64,000 bases of DNA from the NCBI RefSeq assembly GCF_001815985.1, contig NZ_KV823558.1, forward strand, positions 1 through 64,000, in the 5' to 3' direction. The stretch is from Corynebacterium sp. HMSC27B11 (GTDB lineage Bacteria > Actinomycetota > Actinomycetes > Mycobacteriales > Mycobacteriaceae). A program made the position numbers and the translations under genes. Shown here piece by piece: positions 1 through 7,807 of this stretch. How positions within the stretch are numbered: position 1 is the stretch's first letter; each line of letters starts with the position of its first letter. The notes beneath the pieces were generated by a model that had not been told where the DNA came from, did not search any database, and saw nothing but the letters and a program-made list of their open reading frames with translations.

Positions 1-154
1 CATGCGGACACACTTTTCTTTACTTAACCCGCCGACGGCTTCAGCTAATCACTGAAAGTCCCTCTGGGGAGGAGCGGCGGCGCGTGACGTGGGGGTGCGG
101 GCTCGGGGGTATGCTCGGGCGGAGTGAAGTTCGCGGGAACTTAATCGAGCGATC

Positions 155-175
155 GTCCGACTATCTATATCGGAC
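155..175. promoter_or_regulatory. Inverted repeat upstream of copC-like gene
   Basis: GTCCGA (155-160) and TCGGAC (170-175) form a perfect 6-bp inverted repeat around an AT-rich 9-nt spacer (CTATCTATA). It lies about 25 nt before the copC-like start, where a promoter -10 region would fall, so it could be an operator. I do not recognise the regulator. The rest of 1-198 shows no convincing gene. Confidence 0.35.
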
Positions 176-198
176 CCGAACATCAATGGAAGGTGAAG

Positions 199-759
199 AT
201 GCAGTTGTGGTTTGCTGACGCACACAAGCTCCGGTCCCGGATTGCGGGCCTCGTAGCGGCACTCGTTACGGGGATTGCGATGCTGGGGGCCGGCGTTGGT
301 CCGGCGGCAGCGCACGACCTCGTGGTCGACTCCACGCCCAAGCAGGGCTCGAAGATCGAAGAGCCAGTCAAGGAGATCTCCTTGACATTCTCGGGTGTTC
401 CTAAGGAGGGCTTTAATCGAATCGCGCTGTCCCGCGATGGCGACGTTCTCTTCACTGGGGAGCCCGATGCAGATGGCCGAGTTTTGAGCATCGAGGTGTC
501 TGACGACGTGGACTGGCAGCCCGGTGAATACACCGTGGGCTACCAGATCACTTCTTCGGATGGCCACGCTACTCGCGGTTCGCTGCAGTTCCAGTACGGC
601 GACGTCGAGGCTGCGGATTCCAGCTCTTCCGAGCAGTCGGAGGAGACGGGGTCTGAGGGGTTGGGCGTGCCTACCTGGATTTTCGGCGTAACCAGTATTG
701 TTGTTATTGCAGGAGCTCTCGTTCTCGCCATCGCACGGTGGCGGGATATCTCCAAGTAG
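199..759 (+). CDS. CopC-domain copper-binding secreted membrane protein
   Basis: A 186-residue protein with a Sec signal peptide, a CopC-like beta-sandwich domain, an acidic Ser/Glu linker and one C-terminal membrane helix (about residues 157-178), so it is probably anchored on the outer face of the membrane. Signal peptide cleavage after GPAAA would leave His as the first mature residue. A later DGH (Asp121, His123) supplies the other classical CopC Cu(II) ligands. The ATG at 199 is chosen because GGAAGG (188-193) is well spaced for it; an in-frame GTG at 193 is too close. It heads a cluster with another copper chaperone and a DyP peroxidase, which suggests copper handling at the cell surface. 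No CopD partner is visible in the window. Confidence 0.85.
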   Translation: MQLWFADAHKLRSRIAGLVAALVTGIAMLGAGVGPAAAHDLVVDSTPKQGSKIEEPVKEISLTFSGVPKEGFNRIALSRDGDVLFTGEPDADGRVLSIEVSDDVDWQPGEYTVGYQITSSDGHATRGSLQFQYGDVEAADSSSSEQSEETGSEGLGVPTWIFGVTSIVVIAGALVLAIARWRDISK

Positions 760-834
760 TTTGGGGCGCCTGCCTGCGGTCCTCACCGCAGGAGGGGCGA
801 AGAGCCACGAGAAACACCAAGGAGTCTGAAAACC

Positions 835-1140
835 GTGAAGCAGAACCGCACTGCACTGTCCGCCGTTGTCGCGCTGAGCGCCGCGCTCGCGCTGGCTGCC
901 TGCTCCCCGCCGAACGAGAAGGCTACCGGCACCGAGCACATCGACACCGCCACCGTCGGGGCAAAGACCCCGGAGCTGGGCGACAAGACGGACAAGAAGA
1001 CCGACTCGGCAACCTCTGAGACGGAGGAGACCACCATCACGTCTGAGGAGGCTTCCGAGGCTGAGGAAACGTCCGCTGATGTCGAGCCGGGTGCGGCCAA
1101 CGACGCCGGTACCGAGCCTGCAGCAGGCACCTTTAACTAA
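835..1140 (+). CDS. Small acidic lipoprotein, function unknown
   Basis: A 101-residue protein with a GTG start preceded by AAGGAG at 9 nt spacing. The N-terminus is a lipoprotein signal peptide with lipobox LAAC. The mature part is low-complexity, rich in Glu, Asp, Thr and Ala, and probably unfolded. No catalytic or metal motif is visible apart from one His. It sits between two copper-protein genes, so a surface role with them is plausible. The signal peptide and a short VGAK stretch resemble the next gene, which may hint at a degenerate paralogue, but this is weak. I do not recognise the family. Confidence 0.7.
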   Translation: MKQNRTALSAVVALSAALALAACSPPNEKATGTEHIDTATVGAKTPELGDKTDKKTDSATSETEETTITSEEASEAEETSADVEPGAANDAGTEPAAGTFN

Positions 1141-1257
1141 GCCTTTCTGGTTGGGTCCACATCCCATGCGCGTGGGGTGGAATGCCGGGGACGATTCTTC
1201 CGCCCCGGCCTCCCGCCCGCCGCACCAACCACTTCCTTGAGAATCAAGGACTTTTCC

Positions 1258-1944
1258 GTGAGGTACACCATGAACACAACCGTTGGACACTCTGTGCGTC
1301 GCCCCAAGTCTCTGCGCGCTACCGCAGTCGCGCTGATGGGCGTTACCGCTCTCGGCCTGGCCGCCTGCTCTCCTTCGGAGGAGAAGCCTAGCGAGCAGAC
1401 CGCATCTGAGTCTCAGACCGCTTCTGAGTCGCAGACCGCCGAGAACGCTGCCGAGGGGCTGACTTTCGAAGAGGCATACGTTGGTGCTAAGGGCACCGAT
1501 AAGGACATGACCGCAGTCTTCGGCAAGCTGGTCAACAACACCGACAAGGAGATCCACATCGTCTCCGCATCCGGCAGCCTGGATGCGAAGTACGAGCTCC
1601 ACGAGGTTGTCGATGGCGTCATGCAGGAGAACCCGGAAGGTCTTCGTATCCCGGCCGGTGGCGAGCTCGAGCTGAAGCCGGGTGGCGACCACATCATGAT
1701 CATGGACTACTCCGAGGAAATCGCCGCAGGTGACGACATCACCGTCACCCTCAAGGCAGAGGACGGCACGGAATACGAGCTCAAGGACATCCCGGCTCGC
1801 GTGCAGCAGTCCAGCCACGAGCACTACGGCGACGCCCACGGCGAGCACGGTGATCACGCTGGCATGGAGGGCCACGGTGAGCACGGTGGCCACGGTGCGG
1901 GCATGGACGGCGAGGGGGAGCACGCCGAGCACGGCGAGCACTAG
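1258..1944 (+). CDS. PCu(A)C copper chaperone lipoprotein with His-rich tail
   Basis: A 228-residue lipoprotein (lipobox LAAC) with a short Ser/Glu/Gln repeat linker, a PCu(A)C (DUF461) domain and a histidine-rich C-terminus. Family hallmarks include AYVGA at the domain start, LHEVVDGVM, RIPAGG, and LKPGGDHIMIM, which carries the HxM copper motif. The last 44 or so residues hold 11 His plus Met, Glu and Asp, an extra metal-binding tail. Known family members deliver Cu(I) to the CuA centre of cytochrome oxidase. The GTG at 1258 has AAGGA 7 nt upstream; an ATG at 1270 is the alternative. Function is inferred from the domain; metal specificity of the tail is unknown. Confidence 0.85.
   Translation: MRYTMNTTVGHSVRRPKSLRATAVALMGVTALGLAACSPSEEKPSEQTASESQTASESQTAENAAEGLTFEEAYVGAKGTDKDMTAVFGKLVNNTDKEIHIVSASGSLDAKYELHEVVDGVMQENPEGLRIPAGGELELKPGGDHIMIMDYSEEIAAGDDITVTLKAEDGTEYELKDIPARVQQSSHEHYGDAHGEHGDHAGMEGHGEHGGHGAGMDGEGEHAEHGEH
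1402..1437 (+). repeat. 18-bp tandem repeat in PCu(A)C linker
   Basis: Two adjacent 18-bp units (1402-1419 and 1420-1437) match at 16 of 18 positions and encode the repeated hexapeptide ASESQT. They lie in the flexible linker between lipobox and copper domain, where length can vary without harm. Confidence 0.6.
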
Positions 1945-1974
1945 AGCTGCCTCCCACCAAGTGATGAAAATGAC

Positions 1975-2011
1975 AAGCCTGGGCCACGTGACTAACGCGG
2001 GGCCCAGGCTT
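1975..2011 (+). terminator. Hairpin after PCu(A)C gene
   Basis: An 11-bp perfect stem, AAGCCTGGGCC (1975-1985) with GGCCCAGGCTT (2001-2011), with a 15-nt loop. Only a short T run follows, so termination may be partial and allow some read-through into the DyP gene. Confidence 0.55.
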
Positions 2012-2072
2012 TCCCGCCATTTGGCCGCGGATCAAGAGACTTAACAAGGACAGAAGAAGGTTTTTGAGCGAG

Positions 2073-3281
2073 ATGAGTACTGGGGAGTCTTCGGGATTTT
2101 TTAACGTCAGCCGGCGTGGGCTATTCGCCGGTGTCGGCGCAGCGGGTGCGGCCGCCGTGCTCGCCAGCTGCGCGGAAGGCGAGGGACGCGGGGGAGACAT
2201 GCCCAACTCCTCCGGGGACATCGAGGAAAAGTTGACCGTCCCCTTCGATGGCGCTCGCCAGGCCGGCATTCAAACGCCGCACCAGAGTCACGGGCTTATC
2301 GTGGCCTTCGACTTCCACAACACGAACAGCCGCGAGGCCCTCCGCAAGGATCTCCGCCGGCTCATGCGCGTGTGGACCCCGGACGCTCGGAAACTCACCC
2401 AGGGCGACGCAGCGTTGGCTGATCTCGAGCCCGAGCTCAACCTGCAGCCCGGCAACCTAACTATCACCGTCGGCTGGTCGCCTGCCCTCATCGAGAAGAT
2501 TGGCTCGCTCGATGAGGTTCCGAAGTGGGTCTCCTCCCACACCAAGGGACTGCCGAAGTTCAAGGGCGACGATCTGGACCCAGCGTTTAGCGACGGGGAC
2601 GTCGTCGTCCAAATGTGCGGCGAGGATCTGACCACCCTGTCCCACGCGATGCGAGTCCTGACCCGCGGCGGGCGGGACTACGTCAAGCCACGCTGGACCC
2701 AGCGCGGCTTCGTCGACATCCGGGAGGGGCAGACCGCACGCAACCTCATGGGCTTCAAGGACGGCACCGTCGTCCCGCGTACCGAGGAGGAATTCGACAA
2801 CGCGGTTTGGGACGACCGTAACGGCACCTCGATGATCGTGCGCCGCGTGACCTTCGACATGCCTGGTTGGGAGGCCCTCGACCGCGAGAGCCGAGAGAAC
2901 GTCTTTGGCCGCAAGGCGATCAGTGGTGCACCCCTGACCGGAGAAGACGAGTTCGATGACCCGGATCTCAACGCGGTGGACAAGACCGGACTGCCCGTCA
3001 TCGATCCCAAGAGTCACGTGGGCATTACGGCAGGGGAGGGTAAGCATATGCTGCGACGCCCGTTCAACTGGGACGGCGAGGTCAACGAGCACGGCGATTC
3101 CGGCCTGATTTTCATCTGTTTCCAGGAGGATCCGGACACCTCCTTCACCCCGCTGCAGCACCGTCTCGCGGAGAACGACCGACTTAATCAGTGGATCACC
3201 CACACTGGCTCTGGGGTCTACTGGGTGCTGCCTGGCACCGAACCAGGATCCTACTGGGGTCAGCAGATCCTCGAGGGGTAA
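2073..3281 (+). CDS. Tat-exported DyP-type heme peroxidase (EfeB-like)
   Basis: About 402 residues. The N-terminus has a twin-arginine signal (VSRRGLF, Arg14-Arg15) followed by a lipobox-like LASC (Cys33), so the enzyme is probably folded with heme in the cytoplasm, exported by Tat and lipid-anchored. The DyP signature GFKDG (catalytic Asp230) is intact. A later SHVG and the LRR motif fit the proximal heme His and the active-site Arg. Length agrees with EfeB-type DyPs. No efeU or efeO iron-transport genes are adjacent; the neighbours are copper proteins and thrS. The ATG at 2073 is preferred, with a TTG at 2064 possible. Confidence 0.9.
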   Translation: MSTGESSGFFNVSRRGLFAGVGAAGAAAVLASCAEGEGRGGDMPNSSGDIEEKLTVPFDGARQAGIQTPHQSHGLIVAFDFHNTNSREALRKDLRRLMRVWTPDARKLTQGDAALADLEPELNLQPGNLTITVGWSPALIEKIGSLDEVPKWVSSHTKGLPKFKGDDLDPAFSDGDVVVQMCGEDLTTLSHAMRVLTRGGRDYVKPRWTQRGFVDIREGQTARNLMGFKDGTVVPRTEEEFDNAVWDDRNGTSMIVRRVTFDMPGWEALDRESRENVFGRKAISGAPLTGEDEFDDPDLNAVDKTGLPVIDPKSHVGITAGEGKHMLRRPFNWDGEVNEHGDSGLIFICFQEDPDTSFTPLQHRLAENDRLNQWITHTGSGVYWVLPGTEPGSYWGQQILEG

Positions 3282-3350
3282 ACTGAAAGGTCGTTAGTGG
3301 CTGTCACCCGGTATGTGACCGCCCACGTCGTTGCTTGAAGGAGCATTTTC

Positions 3351-5411
3351 TTGAACTCTCCCGTTTCCGCCCAGCCTGCCGTTAAGTTCCTCGTTCCGGC
3401 TGGCGAGACAGCCGGTGCGGCCATGCGCCCACTGGAGCTGCCGAACAAGGGGCCCGAGGCCATCGTCGTCGTGAAGGACCCGGAGGGTAACCTCCGCGAC
3501 CTTGCCTGGACTCCGGACGTGGACACCGAGGTCACCGCGATCGCGTCCGATACGGAAGAGGGGCGCGGCGTGATCCGCCACTCCACGGCGCACGTTCTCG
3601 CCCAGGCCGTGCAGCGCGTTTTCCCGGGTACCAAGCTCGGCATCGGACCGGCCATCGATGGCGGTTTCTACTACGACTTTGACGTCGCGGAGCCTTTCAC
3701 GCCCGAGGATCTGAAGAAGATCGAACGGGAGATGAAGAAGATCATCAAGTCCGGCCAGCGCTTCGAGCGCAAGGCCTATGGCTCCAACGATGAGGCTCGC
3801 ACCGAGTACGCTGCCGAGCCGTACAAGCTCGAGCTCATCGAGGACAAGGGCAACGTCGATCCGGACTCCGAGGAGGCCATGGAGGTCGGCGCAGGTGAGC
3901 TGACCGCTTACTCCAACGTCAACCCGCGCACCGGCGAGGTCGAGTGGTACGACCTGTGCCGCGGCCCGCATGTGCCGACCACGCGCTACATCCCGGCCTT
4001 CGCGATTACCCGCTCCTCGGCGGCGTATTGGCGCGGCGACCAGGACAATGCGGGCCTCCAGCGCATTTATGGCACCGCCTGGGAGTCCAAGGAGAAGCTC
4101 GCCGAATACCAGCACATGCTGGAGGAGGCTGAGAAGCGCGACCACCGTCGCCTGGGTGCGGAGCTGGACCTGTTCAGCTTCCCCGACGAGGTGGGCTCCG
4201 GCTTCCCGGTGTTCCACCCGAACGGCGGCATCGTGCGCCTGGAGATGGAGGAGCACTCCCGCAAGCGACACCTGGCCAGTGGCTACTCCTTCGTCAACAC
4301 CCCGCACATCACGAAGGGCGACCTGTTCCAGAAGTCCGGTCACCTGGACTTCTATGCCGAGGGCATGTTCCCCCCGATGCAGCTTGATGGTGAGACTGAT
4401 GAGGACGGTAACGTCACCAAGCCGGGGCAGGACTACTACGCCAAGCCGATGAACTGCCCGATGCACAACCTCATCTTCGCCTCCCGTGGCCGTAGCTACC
4501 GTGAGCTGCCGCTGCGACTCTTCGAATTCGGTACCGTATACCGCTACGAGAAGTCCGGCGTCGTGCACGGCCTGACCCGCGCCCGCGGTTTCACCCAGGA
4601 TGACGCGCACATCTACTGCACCGAGGACCAGCTCGAGGACGAGCTGACGACGGTGCTGGAGTTCATCATCTCCCTGCTGCGCGACTACGGTCTCGACGAC
4701 TTCTACCTGGAGTTGTCGACGAAGGACCCGAAGAAGTTCGTCGGCACCGACGAGATCTGGGAGCGGTCCACCGAGATCCTGCAGCGGGTTGCCGAGAAGT
4801 CCGGCCTGGAGCTCGTTCCGGACCCAGCTGGTGCCGCCTTCTACGGGCCGAAGATCTCCGTCCAGGCTCGCGACGCCATCGGTCGTACCTGGCAGATGTC
4901 CACCGTGCAGCTGGACTTCAACCTGCCGGAGCGCTTCGACCTGGAGTACACCGCACCGGACGGCACCAAGAAGCGCCCGATCATGATTCACCGCGCGCTC
5001 TTCGGCTCTATCGAGCGTTTCTTCGGCGTGCTCCTGGAGCACTACGCAGGCGCGTTCCCCGCCTGGCTGGCGCCGCACCAGGTCATGGGCATCCCAGTGG
5101 CCGAGGACTTCACCGAGTACCTGGAGGAGTTCGTCGCCGATCTGCGTAAGGACGGCATCCGCGCCGAGGTAGACACCTCCGATGACCGCATGCAGAAGAA
5201 GATCCGCACCCACACCAAGGGCAAGATCCCGTTCATGCTGCTCGTCGGGGGACGGGACGTCGATAATGGTGCAGTCAGCTTCCGGTTCCACGACGGTACG
5301 CAGGTCAACGGCGTACCGCGCGAGGAGGCAGCGAAGGCGATCAAGGAGTGGATCGGCCAGCGTCGCAATGAGCAGCCGACGAAGGAGCTCATCGCGTCGG
5401 AGCTGGGCTAA
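3351..5411 (+). CDS. thrS: Threonyl-tRNA synthetase
   Basis: A 686-residue class II synthetase that charges tRNA-Thr in the cytoplasm. A TGS domain (about 10-60) is followed by the editing domain with HSTAH (His77, His81) and CRGPH, then the catalytic core with KPMNCPMH and RYEKSG...[10 protein letters not shown], and a C-terminal anticodon-binding domain. The TTG start has AAGGAG about 8 nt upstream. The short leader shows no T-box. It begins the thrS-HIT-pgsA-acyltransferase-pimA block typical of mycobacteria and corynebacteria. Confidence 0.97.
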   Translation: MNSPVSAQPAVKFLVPAGETAGAAMRPLELPNKGPEAIVVVKDPEGNLRDLAWTPDVDTEVTAIASDTEEGRGVIRHSTAHVLAQAVQRVFPGTKLGIGPAIDGGFYYDFDVAEPFTPEDLKKIEREMKKIIKSGQRFERKAYGSNDEARTEYAAEPYKLELIEDKGNVDPDSEEAMEVGAGELTAYSNVNPRTGEVEWYDLCRGPHVPTTRYIPAFAITRSSAAYWRGDQDNAGLQRIYGTAWESKEKLAEYQHMLEEAEKRDHRRLGAELDLFSFPDEVGSGFPVFHPNGGIVRLEMEEHSRKRHLASGYSFVNTPHITKGDLFQKSGHLDFYAEGMFPPMQLDGETDEDGNVTKPGQDYYAKPMNCPMHNLIFASRGRSYRELPLRLFEFGTVYRYEKSGVVHGLTRARGFTQDDAHIYCTEDQLEDELTTVLEFIISLLRDYGLDDFYLELSTKDPKKFVGTDEIWERSTEILQRVAEKSGLELVPDPAGAAFYGPKISVQARDAIGRTWQMSTVQLDFNLPERFDLEYTAPDGTKKRPIMIHRALFGSIERFFGVLLEHYAGAFPAWLAPHQVMGIPVAEDFTEYLEEFVADLRKDGIRAEVDTSDDRMQKKIRTHTKGKIPFMLLVGGRDVDNGAVSFRFHDGTQVNGVPREEAAKAIKEWIGQRRNEQPTKELIASELG

Positions 5412-5445
5412 GCATCGCCCGGTGGCAAAGAATAAAGGTAGGGGT

Positions 5446-6153
5446 GTGAGGATAGTGAGTTGCGATCCGAGCCAGGATCCTGCGGGCCGGTGTTCCTCGG
5501 AACGAGGAGCCGCGGAACCCGCGGGGACTGAGCTATCCGCCCAGGCTGCGTCTGAGGCCAATGGCCGGGTCGTGGACACCGGGGTGGGCTCGCAGCCTGA
5601 TCTCGCCGGTGGCCTGGATCGGCTCTGGGCTCCCTACCGCTCCGCCTATCTCGCCGATCGGCCGAAAAAGCCCGCCCAGGAGGGGGCACAAGGCCCAGAG
5701 GGCGGCGAGGAGAAGCCCGAGGACCCGTTCCTCGACCTGCCCAACCTTCCCGACGAGGAGGCGCTCATCGTCGCTCGCGGGAAGGAGGTCTTCTGCGTCC
5801 TCAACCTCTTTCCCTATAACCCCGGGCACATGATGGTGATCCCATACCGCCAGGTCGCCAACTACGAGGACCTGACAATGCCGGAGCTCACTGAGCTGGC
5901 GACCTTCACCCAGCACGCGATCAAGACCCTGCGCTATGTCTCGGGCCCGGACGCCATCAACGTCGGCATGAACCTCGGCCGCCCGTCCGGTGGATCGGTG
6001 CCCACGCACCTGCACCAACACATCGTTCCCCGCTGGACCGGGGATACGAGTTTCATGACGGTGATCGCCGGCGCTAAAGTGCTACCGCAGACACTTCGCG
6101 ATACCAGGGCCCTGCTCTCTCGGGCGTGGCGCGAACTTGAGGATCAAAAATAG
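5446..6153 (+). CDS. HIT-family nucleotide hydrolase / AP4A phosphorylase
   Basis: A 235-residue protein whose C-terminal two thirds is a HIT domain with HLHQH (His188, His190, His192), the nucleotidyl-transfer site. The mycobacterial orthologue at this position (between thrS and pgsA) is known as a diadenosine tetraphosphate phosphorylase. The N-terminal 80 or so residues are low complexity, rich in Gly, Pro and Glu, and longer than usual. The start is uncertain: GTG 5446 follows an AAAGGTAGG stretch, and GTG 5455 is also possible. Upstream residues in the same frame overlap thrS and are not coding. Confidence 0.88.
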   Translation: MRIVSCDPSQDPAGRCSSERGAAEPAGTELSAQAASEANGRVVDTGVGSQPDLAGGLDRLWAPYRSAYLADRPKKPAQEGAQGPEGGEEKPEDPFLDLPNLPDEEALIVARGKEVFCVLNLFPYNPGHMMVIPYRQVANYEDLTMPELTELATFTQHAIKTLRYVSGPDAINVGMNLGRPSGGSVPTHLHQHIVPRWTGDTSFMTVIAGAKVLPQTLRDTRALLSRAWRELEDQK

Positions 6154-6217
6154 TGGATAATACCGGGCGTAGGGGACCCGTACTAAGGACAATCGTGATG
6201 ACTGAAAGGAAGGCTCA

Positions 6218-6862
6218 ATGCTGAGCGAACACGCCCGTCGGCCTGCCTCCGTCATCATCGAACCCATCGCCCGCACCCTTCAGAAAGCGCACGTGAGCCC
6301 GAATTCGGTCACGCTCGGTGGGACCGTCGCCGCGGTGGTTCTCGCCCTGTGGCTGATCCCCACCGGCCACCACTTTGCCGCCGCCGTGCTGATCGGACTC
6401 ACGACCGCGCTGGACATGGTGGACGGCACCATGGCCCGAATGTCGGGTGGCGGCACGAAATTCGGCGCCACTCTGGATGCCACCTGCGACCGGGTCACGG
6501 ACGGCGCGATTTTCGGCGCCCTAGCCTTTTGGTTCGCCATGGACGCCGAGTCCCACCCCGTGCTGCTTGCTCTGACCCTCACGATTCTCGTCGCTGGTCA
6601 GGTGACGAGCTATGTGAAGGCGCGAGCGGAGGCCAGCGATCTGCCCGTTGACGGCGGACTCATTGAGCGCCCGGAACGGCTCATCATCTCGCTGGTCGCC
6701 CTGGGACTGTCCGGCCTGGGCGTGCCATATGTCCTCTGGGTTGGCCTGTGGCTGCTGGGTCTGGGCTCCGTATTCACGGTGATCCAACGCCTCGTGATGG
6801 CCTCCCGCTCGGAGGCGTCCACCGAACACATCGCGGCGCCCGCGGGAGCACGGGAGTTTTAG
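6218..6862 (+). CDS. pgsA: Phosphatidylinositol phosphate synthase (CDP-alcohol phosphatidyltransferase)
   Basis: A 214-residue multi-pass membrane enzyme that joins CDP-diacylglycerol to inositol 3-phosphate, the first step toward PI, PIMs and lipoglycans. The full CDP-alcohol signature is present: Asp66, Asp69-Gly70, Ala73-Arg74, Gly83, Asp87 and Asp91. GGAAGG precedes the ATG. The next gene begins 3 nt after the stop, and the following genes are PIM-pathway enzymes, which supports the PI branch over phosphatidylglycerol synthesis. Confidence 0.93.
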   Translation: MLSEHARRPASVIIEPIARTLQKAHVSPNSVTLGGTVAAVVLALWLIPTGHHFAAAVLIGLTTALDMVDGTMARMSGGGTKFGATLDATCDRVTDGAIFGALAFWFAMDAESHPVLLALTLTILVAGQVTSYVKARAEASDLPVDGGLIERPERLIISLVALGLSGLGVPYVLWVGLWLLGLGSVFTVIQRLVMASRSEASTEHIAAPAGAREF

Positions 6863-6865
6863 CCC

Positions 6866-7807
6866 GTGATCAAAAAACTATCCCTGCCCAGCGGCGAGGA
6901 TCTCTCCGCGCTGGCATATCAACTGGGTTGGGCGGCGACTAAGCGCCTGCCGGAACCCATCGCTGCCGTGCTTTTCGATCTGATCGCTGACGCTGCCTCG
7001 GGGCGGGGGAAGGGACCCGAGCAGCTGCGCCGCAACCTGTCCCGCGTCGTCGGTCCGGAAAACGTCACCCGTGACCTCGTGCGTCGCGCGATGCGCTCCT
7101 ACCTGCGTTATTGGAAGGAAGCCTTTCGGTTGCCCAGCATGGTCGGTGACGACCTGGCCACCACACTCGACCAGGGCTTCGACTCCCCAGTCAGCAAGCA
7201 GCGCGTGGCGGAGGCCGTCGCGGAGGGTCGAGGGCTCATCCTGACGCTGCCACATTCCGGGAACTGGGACATGGCCGGGGTGTGGCTGGTTCACACCCAC
7301 GGCGGTTTCGCGACCGTCGCGGAAAGGCTGAAACCCGAATCGCTATTCGAAGCTTTCGTCCACTACCGCAACCAGCTGGGCTTCGAAGTCCTACCGCTGA
7401 CGGGTGGCAAGCAACCGCCGATGGCTCGGCTCGAGGAGGTCCTGCGCGCGGGCGGGGTCGTGTGCCTGATGGGGGAGCGGGATCTCACCGGCCGTGGAAT
7501 TCCCGTGGATTTCTTCGGCGAACGCACCTCCATGCCCGCGGGTCCCGCCATGCTCGCCCAGAAAACCGGGGCAGCCCTGCACGTAGCGCACAGCTTCTTC
7601 GGCGAGGCACCGGATCAGTGGGGCTTTTCCGTGGGGCCAAGGATCGATGCCGACCGCCCGCTCGCAGAAGTAGCGCAGGATATTGCGGATGGCTTCGCGC
7701 AAAACATCGCTGCCCACCCCGCCGACTGGCACATGCTGCAGCCGCTGTTCTACGACGACCTCAGTGAGGCTCGCCGTGCTCGGCTCGCAGCAGGGGAGGC
7801 CCCGTGA
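6866..7807 (+). CDS. patA: Phosphatidylinositol mannoside acyltransferase
   Basis: A 313-residue member of the LpxL/HtrB-like lysophospholipid acyltransferase family. The HX4D catalytic motif is HSGNWD (His130, Asp135). In mycobacteria the orthologue between pgsA and pimA acylates the mannose of PIM1 or PIM2 on the cytoplasmic face of the membrane. The GTG start lies 3 nt after pgsA, and the stop overlaps the pimA start (GTGA), so the three genes are translationally coupled. Confidence 0.9.
   Translation: MIKKLSLPSGEDLSALAYQLGWAATKRLPEPIAAVLFDLIADAASGRGKGPEQLRRNLSRVVGPENVTRDLVRRAMRSYLRYWKEAFRLPSMVGDDLATTLDQGFDSPVSKQRVAEAVAEGRGLILTLPHSGNWDMAGVWLVHTHGGFATVAERLKPESLFEAFVHYRNQLGFEVLPLTGGKQPPMARLEEVLRAGGVVCLMGERDLTGRGIPVDFFGERTSMPAGPAMLAQKTGAALHVAHSFFGEAPDQWGFSVGPRIDADRPLAEVAQDIADGFAQNIAAHPADWHMLQPLFYDDLSEARRARLAAGEAP

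Noticed and set aside
49-1941. A minus-strand open frame of 630 codons across the copper cluster.
   Set aside because: It covers three plus-strand genes with clear signal peptides and domains; the reading is repetitive and has no motif.
3282-3350. Possible T-box leader before thrS, also considered before alaS (32233-32339), hisS and aspS.
   Set aside because: The gaps are too short or lack the AGGGTGGNACCGCG T-box sequence and a specifier hairpin.
3294-5579. A long minus-strand open frame opposite thrS, and similar ones opposite secD (15738-17720), aspS (27705-29633) and pdxS-tesB (9514-11490).
   Set aside because: All mirror conserved plus-strand genes and lack plausible starts, ribosome sites or domains.
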